Below are positions 41,971 through 51,142 of a stretch of 64,000 nucleotides of DNA, one piece after another. Source of the DNA: SHZL01 sp035292625 (GTDB lineage Bacteria > Pseudomonadota > Gammaproteobacteria > Xanthomonadales > SZUA-36); NCBI GenBank assembly GCA_035292625.1, contig DATDPS010000056.1, positions 37,836-101,835 on the forward strand, in the 5' to 3' direction. The notes beneath the pieces are model-generated. The model was not told the DNA's origin, ran no database searches, and worked only from the letters and a program-made list of their open reading frames with translations. The stretch's first letter is position 1, and every line of letters starts with the position of its first letter. Made by a program: the position numbers and the translations under genes.

Positions 41971-42786
41971 TCAAAGGTTATGCTTACTGATGATGTCCAG
42001 GTCTTTCAGTGTCGCAAGCAGGGGTTCGATCTGCCCCAGCGGCCAGGCGTTGGGACCATCGCTGAGCGCTTTGTCCGGTTCAGGGTGCGTTTCCATGAAT
42101 AATCCGGAGATCCCCACCGCGATGGCAGCACGCGCCAGCACGGGGATGAATTCGCGCTGTCCGCCAGACGTATTGCCCTGCCCGCCAGGCAGTTGCACGG
42201 AATGGGTGGCGTCGAATACCACCGGGCAGCCGGTATCACGCATGACCATGAGCGAACGCATGTCTGACACGAGGTTGTTGTAACCGAAAGAAGTGCCGCG
42301 CTCGCACACCATGAGGTGCCGGTTACCGGTAGCCCTGGCCTTTTCCACCACCTTGTTCATTTCCCAGGGACTGAGGAACTGGCCTTTCTTGATATTCACC
42401 GGCTTGCCGGCCTGGGCCACGCGCGTGATGAAATTGGTCTGGCGGCACAGGAAAGCCGGCGTTTGCAACACATCCACGACTTCGGCCACGGCTGCGATGT
42501 CCGTGTCTTCATGCACGTCAGTCAGCACAGGCACCCCCACCTGGCGCTTCACCTCGGCCAGGATACGCAGGCCTTCATCCATTCCCGGCCCCCTGAAACT
42601 GGCGCCGGAAGTCCGGTTGGCCTTGTCAAATGAGGACTTGTATATGAAGGGAATATCCAGCCGCAGGCAGATGTCCTTGAGCTGGGCCGCGGTTTCCAGC
42701 GCCAGCTGCTCGGACTCGATGACACAGGGCCCGGCGATCAGGAAAAAAGGCTGGTCCAGGCCGGCTTCAAATGCGCACAGCTTCAC
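41971..42786 (-). CDS. kdsA: 3-deoxy-8-phosphooctulonate synthase
   Basis: Forms KDO 8-phosphate from PEP and arabinose 5-phosphate for lipopolysaccharide core. 271 residues; start is GTG 42786, overlapping the pyrG stop (GTGA). Motifs: FLIAGPCVIESEQLA, YKSSFDKANRTSG, KKGQFLSPWEMNKVVEKA, CERGTSFGYNNLVSDMRSL and FDATHSVQLPGG. The Asn in the KANR segment marks the metal-free type. Between pyrG and eno as in Pseudomonas. Confidence 0.97.
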   Translation of the reverse strand: MKLCAFEAGLDQPFFLIAGPCVIESEQLALETAAQLKDICLRLDIPFIYKSSFDKANRTSGASFRGPGMDEGLRILAEVKRQVGVPVLTDVHEDTDIAAVAEVVDVLQTPAFLCRQTNFITRVAQAGKPVNIKKGQFLSPWEMNKVVEKARATGNRHLMVCERGTSFGYNNLVSDMRSLMVMRDTGCPVVFDATHSVQLPGGQGNTSGGQREFIPVLARAAIAVGISGLFMETHPEPDKALSDGPNAWPLGQIEPLLATLKDLDIISKHNL

Positions 42787-44432
42787 AGCTGGGCCACGTT
42801 GGCGGGCAACTCGCCCTGCTGTGCACGCAGCGCTGCTTCGATAAAACCGGTGAACAGCGGGTGTCCCTGGCGCGGATTGGAGGTGAATTCAGGGTGGAAT
42901 TGGCAACCGATGAACCAGGGGTGCGTGGGCAGCTCGATCATTTCAACCAGCATTTCATCCATCGACAAGCCACTCAGCAACATGCCGTTTTTCTGCAGCA
43001 CGTCACGATAGCGGTTATTGAACTCGTAGCGGTGCCGGTGCCGCTCGGTGATCACTTCCTGTCCATACAATTTGCGCGCCAGCGAACCATCCCGTAAGCG
43101 GCATTGCTGGCCACCCAGGCGCATGGTGCCGCCGAGGTCAGAATCGGCCTGGCGCGTTTCCAGTTTGCCTGATTTATCCAGCCATTCGGTAATCAGGCCA
43201 ATGACCGGGTGGGGTGTCGTCGGGTCGATCTCCGTGGTATGGGCATCTTTGAGGCCGCACACATTGCGCGCAAATTCAACGACTGCGGCCTGCATGCCAT
43301 AGCAAATGCCCAGATAAGGGATGGCATTTTCACGCGCATGGCGAATGGCATTGACCTTGCCTTCGAAACCGCGCTCGCCAAAGCCACCCGGAACCAGGAT
43401 GGCATCGACATCCACCAGTGGGGACAAATTCCCCCCCGACAGGTCGTCCGACTCAATGCGCTTGATCTCGACGTGGATGCGCTGGCGCAAGCCGCCGTGG
43501 TACAGGGCTTCGGTCAAGGACTTGTAGGCATCGGAATGTTCAACGTATTTGCCCACCATGGCTACCTTGACCTTGTGGCGTGTATTCTGGCTGCGGTCCA
43601 CGACTTCACGCCAGTCGTCCAGGTTCGCCGGGCCGGTCTCGAGGCCCAGCCGTTCCACCACGATGTCATCCAGGCCCTGCTCGTGCAGCATGATAGGAAT
43701 GTTGTAAATATTGCTGGCATCCAGTGCCGTGATGACGGCCTTGGTGGGAACGTTGGTAAACAAGGCAATCTTGGCCCGCTCCGCTTCGCTCAAGGGGATC
43801 TCGGAACGGCACAGTAAAACATCCGGTTGAATGCCGATGGAACGCAATTCCTTCACCGAGTGCTGGGTTGGCTTGGTCTTGATCTCGTTGGCGGCGCGCA
43901 GGAACGGCACCAGCGTGAGGTGGATGAACATGGCATTGCGGCCGTACTCGACGCCCAGCTGCCGGATGGCTTCAAGGAATGGCAGCGATTCGATATCGCC
44001 CACGGTGCCGCCGATTTCCACCAGCGTGACGTCGTAGCCGGCGGAGGCCTGCCGGACCCAATCCTTGATTTCATCCGTCACGTGGGGAATGACCTGGACC
44101 GTGGCGCCGAGATAATCACCGCGCCGTTCCTTGGCCAGCACGTTGTTGTAGATGCGCCCGGTAGTGCAACTGTTTTTTTGCCCCATGCGGGTGTGGACAA
44201 AGCGTTCGTAGTGCCCCAGGTCCAGGTCGGTTTCGGCGCCGTCGCCGGTGACGAACACCTCGCCATGCTGGAATGGGCTCATGGTCCCCGGGTCGACGTT
44301 GAGATAGGGATCCAGCTTGACCATGGTCACTTTCAAACCGCGTGATTCGAGAATGGCCGCGAGCGATGCTGACGAAAGCCCCTTGCCCAATGAAGAGACT
44401 ACGCCGCCGGTAACGAATACGAGTGATGCCAT
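42783..44432 (-). CDS. pyrG: CTP synthase
   Basis: Aminates UTP to CTP with glutamine nitrogen. 549 residues. N-terminal synthetase domain begins FVTGGVVSSLGKGLSSASLA with the P-loop; DPYLNVDPGTMSPFQHGEVF follows. The C-terminal glutaminase has the oxyanion GGFGERG, nucleophile Cys in LGICYGMQAAVVEFA (about 384) and the His-Glu pair in QFHPEFTSNPRQGHPLF. ATG 44432; 4-bp overlap with kdsA. First gene of pyrG-kdsA-eno-ftsB-ispD-ispF, which is probably read as one transcript. Confidence 0.98.
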   Translation of the reverse strand: MASLVFVTGGVVSSLGKGLSSASLAAILESRGLKVTMVKLDPYLNVDPGTMSPFQHGEVFVTGDGAETDLDLGHYERFVHTRMGQKNSCTTGRIYNNVLAKERRGDYLGATVQVIPHVTDEIKDWVRQASAGYDVTLVEIGGTVGDIESLPFLEAIRQLGVEYGRNAMFIHLTLVPFLRAANEIKTKPTQHSVKELRSIGIQPDVLLCRSEIPLSEAERAKIALFTNVPTKAVITALDASNIYNIPIMLHEQGLDDIVVERLGLETGPANLDDWREVVDRSQNTRHKVKVAMVGKYVEHSDAYKSLTEALYHGGLRQRIHVEIKRIESDDLSGGNLSPLVDVDAILVPGGFGERGFEGKVNAIRHARENAIPYLGICYGMQAAVVEFARNVCGLKDAHTTEIDPTTPHPVIGLITEWLDKSGKLETRQADSDLGGTMRLGGQQCRLRDGSLARKLYGQEVITERHRHRYEFNNRYRDVLQKNGMLLSGLSMDEMLVEMIELPTHPWFIGCQFHPEFTSNPRQGHPLFTGFIEAALRAQQGELPANVAQL

Positions 44433-44606
44433 GCCAGAACCTTGTTATGTCGGGGTTAGGTGATGTCCAAGTTCTGGAAGCACATTGTAATGGAACGGCG
44501 CTGCGCATGCTAAGGCTTTCCGCAATTTAAGCACCCGGTTGGTTTCAAGCTTCCATTTGTTGGAGTAGACTGCGCCGTTTTAACACGAATAAATCAACGG
44601 AAAAGC

Positions 44607-45155
44607 GTGTCGCGACAACACAACACCACAGATCGATTCTCGGGCCAAAAAAAACTTTGGCATATTGCCCCCTTGCTGATCTGCGCGCTCGCTATGTGCA
44701 CCCAAACCTGGGCCGCAGACACCGAACCCGAATCCACCCAGTCCAAGCCCTGGCAAGTGAAGACCTGGAAGTTGCAAACATCCGTGTATACCAAGCATTG
44801 GGATTCCGACCCGGAACACGTCAATCACCAGGATATGGTCGACCTCGAGGCCGTGTTTGAAAACAACTACCTGGTGGGTGGCGCCTATTTCAAGAATTCC
44901 TTTGGCCAGGATTCCCTGTTCGTTTATTTCGGCAAGGACTGGTCGATGTTTCAATCGAAGTACTGGTACTTCAAGCTGGTGGGGGGCCTGTTGTATGGCT
45001 ACAAGGATGAGTACAAGGACAAGATTCCCCTGAACGGACTGGGCATTGCCCCCGCCATACTTCCGGCCCTCGGCTTCAGGTACAAATGGGCATTCACCGA
45101 ATTGCAAATTGCCGGAACAGCAGCCATCACCGTAACTGCCGGTATTCAATTCTAG
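44607..45155 (+). CDS. Small outer-membrane beta-barrel-like protein
   Basis: 182 residues from GTG 44607 with a signal peptide (about residues 17-36, LWHIAPLLICALAMCTQTWA). The mature protein, KTWKLQTSVYTKHWDSDPEH followed by NNYLVGGAYFKNSFGQDSLF and ending TVTAGIQF, has the alternating strands and terminal Phe of a small barrel. The pattern resembles proteins often labelled sn-glycerol-3-phosphate transporter in databases, a name I doubt, and loosely PagP. Function unknown. Divergent from pyrG, 132 bp before parE. Confidence 0.75.
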   Translation: MSRQHNTTDRFSGQKKLWHIAPLLICALAMCTQTWAADTEPESTQSKPWQVKTWKLQTSVYTKHWDSDPEHVNHQDMVDLEAVFENNYLVGGAYFKNSFGQDSLFVYFGKDWSMFQSKYWYFKLVGGLLYGYKDEYKDKIPLNGLGIAPAILPALGFRYKWAFTELQIAGTAAITVTAGIQF

Positions 45156-45287
45156 CAGCGTAAGAATTCCGCTCAGTCTCGCGGCGCCTGTCGGGGTACA
45201 ATCCGCCCAGCTTGACACGCGTGGAAACCGGCCGGTAAAACAGCGGGCAACCAGCAAATCCTGCATGTACCCATTCGGCGGAGATCC

Positions 45288-47171
45288 ATGAACAAGCAAT
45301 ACCAGGCCAGGGATATCGAGGTGCTTACCGGTCTTGAACCAGTGCGGCGCCGGCCGGGGATGTATACCGACACCACGCGCCCGAACCACCTCGCCACGGA
45401 AGTCATTGACAACAGTATCGACGAGGCGCTGTCAGGCTATGCGCGGCAGATTGCCGTCGTCGTTTTCGATGACGGCTCCGTCGAAGTGGCCGATGACGGC
45501 CGCGGCATGCCGGTCGATATTCACCCCGAACAAGGCATTTCCGGTGTTGAACTGATTCTCACGCGCCTGCATGCCGGCGGCAAGTTTTCCGACGCCAATT
45601 ACCAGTTCAGCGGCGGCTTGCATGGCGTGGGTGTATCCGTAGTCAATGCACTGTCGGAACGGCTGGAAGTGTGGATCAAGCGCGACGGGAATGAGTACCA
45701 CATGAGCTTCCACCACGGGGACAAGGCCTCGGAGCTGGAGACGCTCGGCACCGTCGGACAACGCAACACGGGCACACGCCTGCGGTTCTGGCCTGATCCG
45801 CAGTACTTTGATTCGCCCCACTTTTCCATTCCAAGGTTGCGCCACCTTTTGCGGGCCAAGGCCGTGTTGTGCCCCGGCATCGTGGTCAGCCTGAAGATCG
45901 ACAAGACGGGCGAGAAGGAAGAATGGTGCTTCCAGGAAGGTTTGTCGGACTACCTGAAGACGGAGTTGGTCGGGGAAACACGTCTGCCGGATGAACCTTT
46001 CACCGGCAAAATGAAAGGCACGGATTCCGAGGTGGCCTGGGCATTGTGCTGGCTGCCTGAGGGCGGCCAGTTGCAGGAAGGCTATGTCAACCTGATTCCG
46101 ACAACCCAGGGCGGCACCCATGTCAACGGACTGCGCACCGGCCTGGTGGATGCCGTGCGGGAATTCTGCGAACTACACAACCTCCTGCCCCGCGGAATCA
46201 GGCTGGCGCCGGAAGACGTGTGGGAAAAAATCGGTTTCATACTCTCAGTCAAACTGGCCGATCCCCAGTTCAGCGGCCAGACCAAGGAGCGGCTGTCTTC
46301 CCGCGCCTGTGCCGCCTTTGTCTCCGGCATCATCAAGGACGCTTTCAGCCTGTGGCTCAACCAGAACGTGGGCGATGGGCAGGCGATTGCGCAGCTGGCC
46401 ATCAATAACGCGCAAAGCCGGATGAAGTCGGCGCGCAAGGTGGTGCGCAAGAAAGTGACACAGGGCCCGGCCTTGCCCGGCAAGCTGGCGGACTGCACCT
46501 CGCAGGACCTGGCCCTGACCGAATTGTTCATGGTCGAAGGCGATTCAGCCGGTGGGTCAGCCAAGCAGGCGCGCAACCGCGAGTACCAGGCCATCCTGCC
46601 GCTGCGCGGCAAAATCCTGAATACCTGGGAAGTCGATTCGGAGTCGGTGCTGGCCAATCAGGAAGTGCATGACATCTCCGTGGCCATCGGCGTAGACCCT
46701 GGCTCGAACCACATTTCCGGTCTGCGCTACGGCAAGGTCATCATACTGGCCGATGCGGACTCGGACGGGCTGCACATCGCGACTTTGCTGTCGGCGCTGT
46801 TTCTCAGGCATTTCACTGCGCTGGTCGAAACCGGGCATGTCTTTGTCGCCATGCCTCCCCTCTACCGCATCGATGTGGGCAAGGAGATGTTTTACGCCCT
46901 GGATGATGAGGAGCGTAAAGGTATTTATGAACGTATTACCGCCGAAAACAAGAAAGGCAAAGTAAGCGAAACTCGTTTCAAAGGGCTGGGCGAAATGAAT
47001 CCGCTGCAACTGCGGGAAAGCACCATCGACCCGGACACCCGGCGCCTGGTGCAATTGACTGTGGAGAATCCGCTGGCAACAAACTCGCTGATGGACATGC
47101 TGTTGGCTAAAAAGCGCGCATCCGACCGGAAAGCCTGGCTCGAGGACAAGGGCAACCTGGCCACGGTATGA
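45288..47171 (+). CDS. parE: DNA topoisomerase IV subunit B
   Basis: ATPase subunit of topoisomerase IV, which unlinks daughter chromosomes. 627 residues, ParE size. GHKL ATPase: EVIDNSIDEALSGYA, DDGRGMPVDIHP, QFSGGLHGVGVSVVNALSE, and Lys loop TQGGTHVNG. TOPRIM: FMVEGDSAGGSAKQARNREY and ILADADSDGLHIATLL. C-terminal KGLGEMNPLQLRESTIDPDT is typical. ATG 45288. parC follows 54 bp later. Confidence 0.97.
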   Translation: MNKQYQARDIEVLTGLEPVRRRPGMYTDTTRPNHLATEVIDNSIDEALSGYARQIAVVVFDDGSVEVADDGRGMPVDIHPEQGISGVELILTRLHAGGKFSDANYQFSGGLHGVGVSVVNALSERLEVWIKRDGNEYHMSFHHGDKASELETLGTVGQRNTGTRLRFWPDPQYFDSPHFSIPRLRHLLRAKAVLCPGIVVSLKIDKTGEKEEWCFQEGLSDYLKTELVGETRLPDEPFTGKMKGTDSEVAWALCWLPEGGQLQEGYVNLIPTTQGGTHVNGLRTGLVDAVREFCELHNLLPRGIRLAPEDVWEKIGFILSVKLADPQFSGQTKERLSSRACAAFVSGIIKDAFSLWLNQNVGDGQAIAQLAINNAQSRMKSARKVVRKKVTQGPALPGKLADCTSQDLALTELFMVEGDSAGGSAKQARNREYQAILPLRGKILNTWEVDSESVLANQEVHDISVAIGVDPGSNHISGLRYGKVIILADADSDGLHIATLLSALFLRHFTALVETGHVFVAMPPLYRIDVGKEMFYALDDEERKGIYERITAENKKGKVSETRFKGLGEMNPLQLRESTIDPDTRRLVQLTVENPLATNSLMDMLLAKKRASDRKAWLEDKGNLATV

Positions 47172-47225
47172 AAGTGGATGGCAAACCGGGTTGATCCCGG
47201 ACTCAATTACCAGGCGAATCAAACG

Positions 47226-49478
47226 ATGAACCAGATAACCCAATCGTTCCCGGATCACGAACGCATCCCGCTCAAGGACTACGCCGAAAAGGCCTACCTG
47301 GACTATTCGATGTACGTTGTTCTGGACCGCGCCTTGCCGCACATAGGCGACGGCCTGAAGCCGGTGCAGCGGCGCATCATTTATGCCATGAGCGAGTTGG
47401 GGTTGAGCGCCGCATCCAAGCACAAGAAGTCTGCCCGCACGGTGGGCGATGTCATCGGCAAGTTCCATCCGCATGGAGATTCGGCCTGCTATGAAGCCAT
47501 GGTGCTGATGGCCCAGCCGTTCGCCTTCCGCTACCCGCTGGTCGACGGGCAGGGTAACTTTGGTTCGCCGGATGATCCCAAGTCTTTTGCCGCCATGCGT
47601 TACACCGAATCCCGGCTGACGGCTTATGCGCGCACCCTACTCGCGGAACTGGGCATGGGAACCGTCGAATGGACACCAAACTTCGATGGCACGCTGAAGG
47701 AACCGTCGCTGCTGCCGGCCCGTTTGCCCAATGTCCTGCTCAATGGCAGCACCGGCATTGCGGTGGGCATGTCCACTGACATTCCGCCGCACAATCTGCG
47801 CGAAGTGGTCGCCGCCTGTATCCGCCTGCTGGATGAACCCAAGGCAAGCGTGGCGGACCTGTGCGAGCACATCAAGGGACCCGATTTCCCCACCGGGGCC
47901 GAGATCATCACGCCGGCTGCAGAGCTAAGCCAGCTGTATGAAACCGGCAACGGTTCGGTGCGCATGCGTGCGGTGTGGGAAAAAGAAAATGGCGAAATCG
48001 TCATCACTGCGTTGCCCCACCAGGTTTCCCCGGCCAGGGTGCTGGAACAGATTGCATTGCAGATGCAGGCCAGGAAACTGCCCATGGTCGAAGACCTGCG
48101 TGACGAGTCCGACCACGAAGATCCGACCCGGCTGGTGATTGTTCCGCGTTCCAACCGGGTGGATCTCGACCAACTGATGAACCATCTGTTTGCCACCACC
48201 GACCTGGAGCGTAATTACCGCATCAACCTGAACATCATCGGCAGCAATGGCAAGCCGCAATTGATGGATCTGCGCAGCCTGCTGAAGGAGTGGCTGGACT
48301 TTCGCATGGACACCGTGGTGCGGCGGCTCGGGCACCGCCTGGACCAGGTGGTGGACCGCCTGCACATTCTTGTCGGCTTGATGACCGCTTTCCTCAATAT
48401 CGACGAGGTCATCCGCATCATCCGCAGCGAAGAGGAGCCCAAGCCCGTGTTGATGAAACGTTTCGAGCTGACCGGAACCCAGGCCGAGGCCATACTGGAA
48501 TTGAAACTGCGGCATTTGGCCAGGCTGGAGGAAATCAAGATACGCAGTGAACAGGATGCGTTGGAAGAAGAACGCCAGTCGCTGGAAACCATCCTGGGAT
48601 CCAAAGCACGGCTCAAGACCCTGATCAAGAAAGAACTGAACGAGGATTGCCAAACCTTTGGCGATGCCCGCCGCTCGAAACTGGTCGAGCGGGAAGCCGC
48701 ACAGGCCCTCAAGCAGGAAGACCTGGTGCCTTCCGAACAGGTAACCATCGTGCTGTCAAAATCTGGCTGGGTGCGCCTGGCCAAGGGGCACGACATCGAC
48801 CCGGTAACGCTCAGTTACCGGGCCGGGGACGAATTCCAGCACAGCGCGCGCGGCCGCAGTAACGAACTGGCCGTGTTCCTCGATGCGGCCGGCAGGGCGT
48901 ATGCGCTGCCGGCGCACAGCCTGCCCAGCGCCCGCGGCCTGGGTGAGCCGTTGAGCAGCAAATTCAGCTCACCGGACGGTGCTTCATTCCTTTACTGCCT
49001 GGCCGGCGAGCCGGGCCAGAAAGTCCTTTTGGCCAGTTCCTTTGGGTACGGTTTCATCACTGGGTTGGAGAACCTGTACAGCCGCATGAAAGCAGGCAAG
49101 GCTATCATCTCCCTGCCTCCCGGCGCCGTCCCGCTCGAACCGGCATTGATCGACACGGTGGCATCCAGCACTGTGGTGTGCGTGAGTTCAGATGGCTACA
49201 TGCTGGCCTTTGCGCTGGGGGAAGTGCCGGAACTGGCCAAGGGTAAGGGCAACAAACTGATCAATGTGCCGCCCAAACGCCTGAAGAGCGGTGAGGAACG
49301 CGTCATCGGACTGATCGTGGTGCGTGAGAAAGATGAAATCCTGGTGTGGGCGGGCCAACGCTATTTGCGCATGGCGGAAAGGGACATCGATAACTTCAGA
49401 GGTGACCGGGCACTGCGCGGCCGCAAACTGCCTCGGGGCTTCCAGCGGGTGACGCGCATCGAGCGGGCTCGCGACTGA
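47226..49478 (+). CDS. parC: DNA topoisomerase IV subunit A
   Basis: DNA cleavage-religation subunit of topoisomerase IV. 750 residues from ATG 47226 (MNQITQSFPDHERIPLKDYA); an upstream GTG/ATG frame to 47178 shows no family similarity. Catalytic Tyr126 in AAMRYTESRLT. In GKFHPHGDSACYEAM, Ser86 and Glu90 correspond to E. coli ParC Ser80 and Glu84, the wild-type (quinolone-sensitive) residues. The C-terminal beta-pinwheel (about 500-740) lacks a GyrA box, supporting ParC rather than GyrA. An inverted repeat follows the stop. Confidence 0.96.
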   Translation: MNQITQSFPDHERIPLKDYAEKAYLDYSMYVVLDRALPHIGDGLKPVQRRIIYAMSELGLSAASKHKKSARTVGDVIGKFHPHGDSACYEAMVLMAQPFAFRYPLVDGQGNFGSPDDPKSFAAMRYTESRLTAYARTLLAELGMGTVEWTPNFDGTLKEPSLLPARLPNVLLNGSTGIAVGMSTDIPPHNLREVVAACIRLLDEPKASVADLCEHIKGPDFPTGAEIITPAAELSQLYETGNGSVRMRAVWEKENGEIVITALPHQVSPARVLEQIALQMQARKLPMVEDLRDESDHEDPTRLVIVPRSNRVDLDQLMNHLFATTDLERNYRINLNIIGSNGKPQLMDLRSLLKEWLDFRMDTVVRRLGHRLDQVVDRLHILVGLMTAFLNIDEVIRIIRSEEEPKPVLMKRFELTGTQAEAILELKLRHLARLEEIKIRSEQDALEEERQSLETILGSKARLKTLIKKELNEDCQTFGDARRSKLVEREAAQALKQEDLVPSEQVTIVLSKSGWVRLAKGHDIDPVTLSYRAGDEFQHSARGRSNELAVFLDAAGRAYALPAHSLPSARGLGEPLSSKFSSPDGASFLYCLAGEPGQKVLLASSFGYGFITGLENLYSRMKAGKAIISLPPGAVPLEPALIDTVASSTVVCVSSDGYMLAFALGEVPELAKGKGNKLINVPPKRLKSGEERVIGLIVVREKDEILVWAGQRYLRMAERDIDNFRGDRALRGRKLPRGFQRVTRIERARD

Positions 49479-49488
49479 GAGTCTCAAT

Positions 49489-49544
49489 CCAGGGAGCCTC
49501 TGATCAATTATACGCCCGTGCATAATTGATCAGAGGCTCCCTGG
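49489..49544. repeat. Intergenic inverted repeat, perfect 23-bp arms
   Basis: Left arm 49489-49511 and right arm 49522-49544 pair without mismatch around a 10-nt loop ACGCCCGTGC. The arm core is CCTCTGATCAATTAT. It begins 11 bp after the parC stop, and its right arm covers the last 15 bp of the convergent TPR-sulfotransferase gene. With no T tract it is not a classic terminator, though it could stop or protect both converging transcripts. Sequence-related to the repeat at 10662-10711. Confidence 0.92.
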
Positions 49545-51134
49545 AGTGCGGCTTTCGCCGTTAGCATCCAGCAATCCCATGGAAACAAACCAGGCGCGCG
49601 GCTCGGCAAGTTCATTCGCGTAGTGGCGCCAGCTGCCGATTGCCGAGGTATAAACCGGTTGCTTGACCTGTTCCGAACTGGCGGTGCGGACTTGTCGCGG
49701 GTTTTTATGCGGCGCCAGCATCGGGGATGCGAACGGCAGATCAAGGAAGTCGCACAGAGCAGACACTTCCAGCTCCAGCGAGCCCACCAGTTGCTCATAG
49801 CGAACGATCCTGATTGCCGGGCCGTAGCATTGTTGCCAGTGCCGCATCAGCCGGAGGTGCCCGTGGTAAACACGCGCGCACTGATCAAGCCGGTTGCTAT
49901 AGCCCTGCCCGGGGCTGAAGTCCTGAAAATAGCAGGAGACCAGTGTATCCAGCGGATGTCGCAGCATCCAGATAACACGGGCTGCCGGAAAGAGCGAAAA
50001 CACCAGGCCCAGGCGCTCAAAATTACGCGGCGCCTTGTCAGTTACCCTGCCCTGATCTTTCTGGCGGAACGGGAGCGCCCGCACATACTGCTGGCGCATC
50101 AGGGCCATCCAGGCCAGCTTTTGCGGATCCGGCATTGATTCAACACCATCGCGCCAGTATGCCCTGTCGATGTAGTCCATCAGTGGCAACTCACCGCCCC
50201 CCGCCACCACCGGATGCGCTGTCAGGATCTGCTCGCAGAGCGAGGTTCCCGAGCGCGGCATGCCGACGATAAAAATCAAATCCTGCCCGGCGTTTTCAGG
50301 CTGCGCTAATTGCGGTTGGACCTGCGGCTGAATTGGAAAAGCTTCGATGGTGCTTGCAACCGCACCTTCCCAACGTTCCAGGTCAAACGGGGAACGTTGC
50401 GCCATGCAGTCATTGGCTTGACGGCACAGGGTAAAGGCAGCTGCATGGTGACCACTGGCGCGTTCCTGTTCGGCCAGGAAAAATTTCGCGCTGACAGCCG
50501 TATCCTCGTCGACCGCCTGCTCCGCTATCCGGCCCAATGCAGTCAGGGCCGAAGCGGCCCGTTCGGCGCCAGTATCCAGGCTCGCGATCGCAGTCCAGGC
50601 CCGCGCATGTCCCGGCGACTGTCCGACAATTTTTTCAAGGCAGTCCAGAGCCAGAGCCCGGTCATCTCTTTCTGCTGCCAACTCGCTCAGGAATAACCAG
50701 GCCTCGAGGAATGTATGGTCGGCCGCAATGCAATGCTGCAAGGCTTCCCATGCGCCCGCTGTATCGCCGCAACTGAATTGTACGCGCGCCAGCTGGTAAC
50801 GATAACCCAGATTGCCGGGTTCCAAACGGCTGGCCGCGAGCGCGTTTTCCAGCGCCGTTTCGCGCCTGCCCAGCTGAATGAACACCTGGGCGGCATGGTG
50901 TCGCAGAACCGCGTCTTCCGGTTTGAGTTCGAGTGCGCTTTGCAGGTAATCCGCGGCGGCAAACATATCGCCCTTGGCAGCCAGGCAAACACCCTGCAAA
51001 TTGAATATCGCCGCTCGCTCGACAGGCTGCGTGACCAGTGGCAACAGCGTGCCGCATGCTGCAAGGGCTGCATCATGCCGGCCCTGCCGGAACGCTTCGA
51101 CGGCTTGTTTGAAAACCTCCGAAGTTTCAGCCAA
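49530..51134 (-). CDS. TPR-repeat sulfotransferase family protein
   Basis: 534 residues. The N-terminal half (about 5-260) is a chain of TPR-like helices (AAIFNLQGVCLAAKGDMFAA, YLQSALELKPEDAVLRHHAA). The second half is a sulfotransferase: PAPS-binding loop FIVGMPRSGTSLCEQILTAH (about 298-317), DKAPRNFERLGL, and VIWMLRHPLDTLVSCYFQDF with the 3'-phosphate site. The start is TTG 51134, with AGGGA seven nt upstream, 8 nt after sufS. Acceptor unknown; this class is common in marine gammaproteobacteria. The last five codons come from an inverted-repeat arm. Confidence 0.85.
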   Translation of the reverse strand: MAETSEVFKQAVEAFRQGRHDAALAACGTLLPLVTQPVERAAIFNLQGVCLAAKGDMFAAADYLQSALELKPEDAVLRHHAAQVFIQLGRRETALENALAASRLEPGNLGYRYQLARVQFSCGDTAGAWEALQHCIAADHTFLEAWLFLSELAAERDDRALALDCLEKIVGQSPGHARAWTAIASLDTGAERAASALTALGRIAEQAVDEDTAVSAKFFLAEQERASGHHAAAFTLCRQANDCMAQRSPFDLERWEGAVASTIEAFPIQPQVQPQLAQPENAGQDLIFIVGMPRSGTSLCEQILTAHPVVAGGGELPLMDYIDRAYWRDGVESMPDPQKLAWMALMRQQYVRALPFRQKDQGRVTDKAPRNFERLGLVFSLFPAARVIWMLRHPLDTLVSCYFQDFSPGQGYSNRLDQCARVYHGHLRLMRHWQQCYGPAIRIVRYEQLVGSLELEVSALCDFLDLPFASPMLAPHKNPRQVRTASSEQVKQPVYTSAIGSWRHYANELAEPRAWFVSMGLLDANGESRTPGSL

Positions 51135-51142
51135 GGCGTTCC

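Noticed and set aside
40864..42102. Long open frame of 412 codons on the plus strand opposite eno and kdsA
   Set aside because: It is antisense to two certain genes, has no recognisable domain and follows from codon bias on the other strand.
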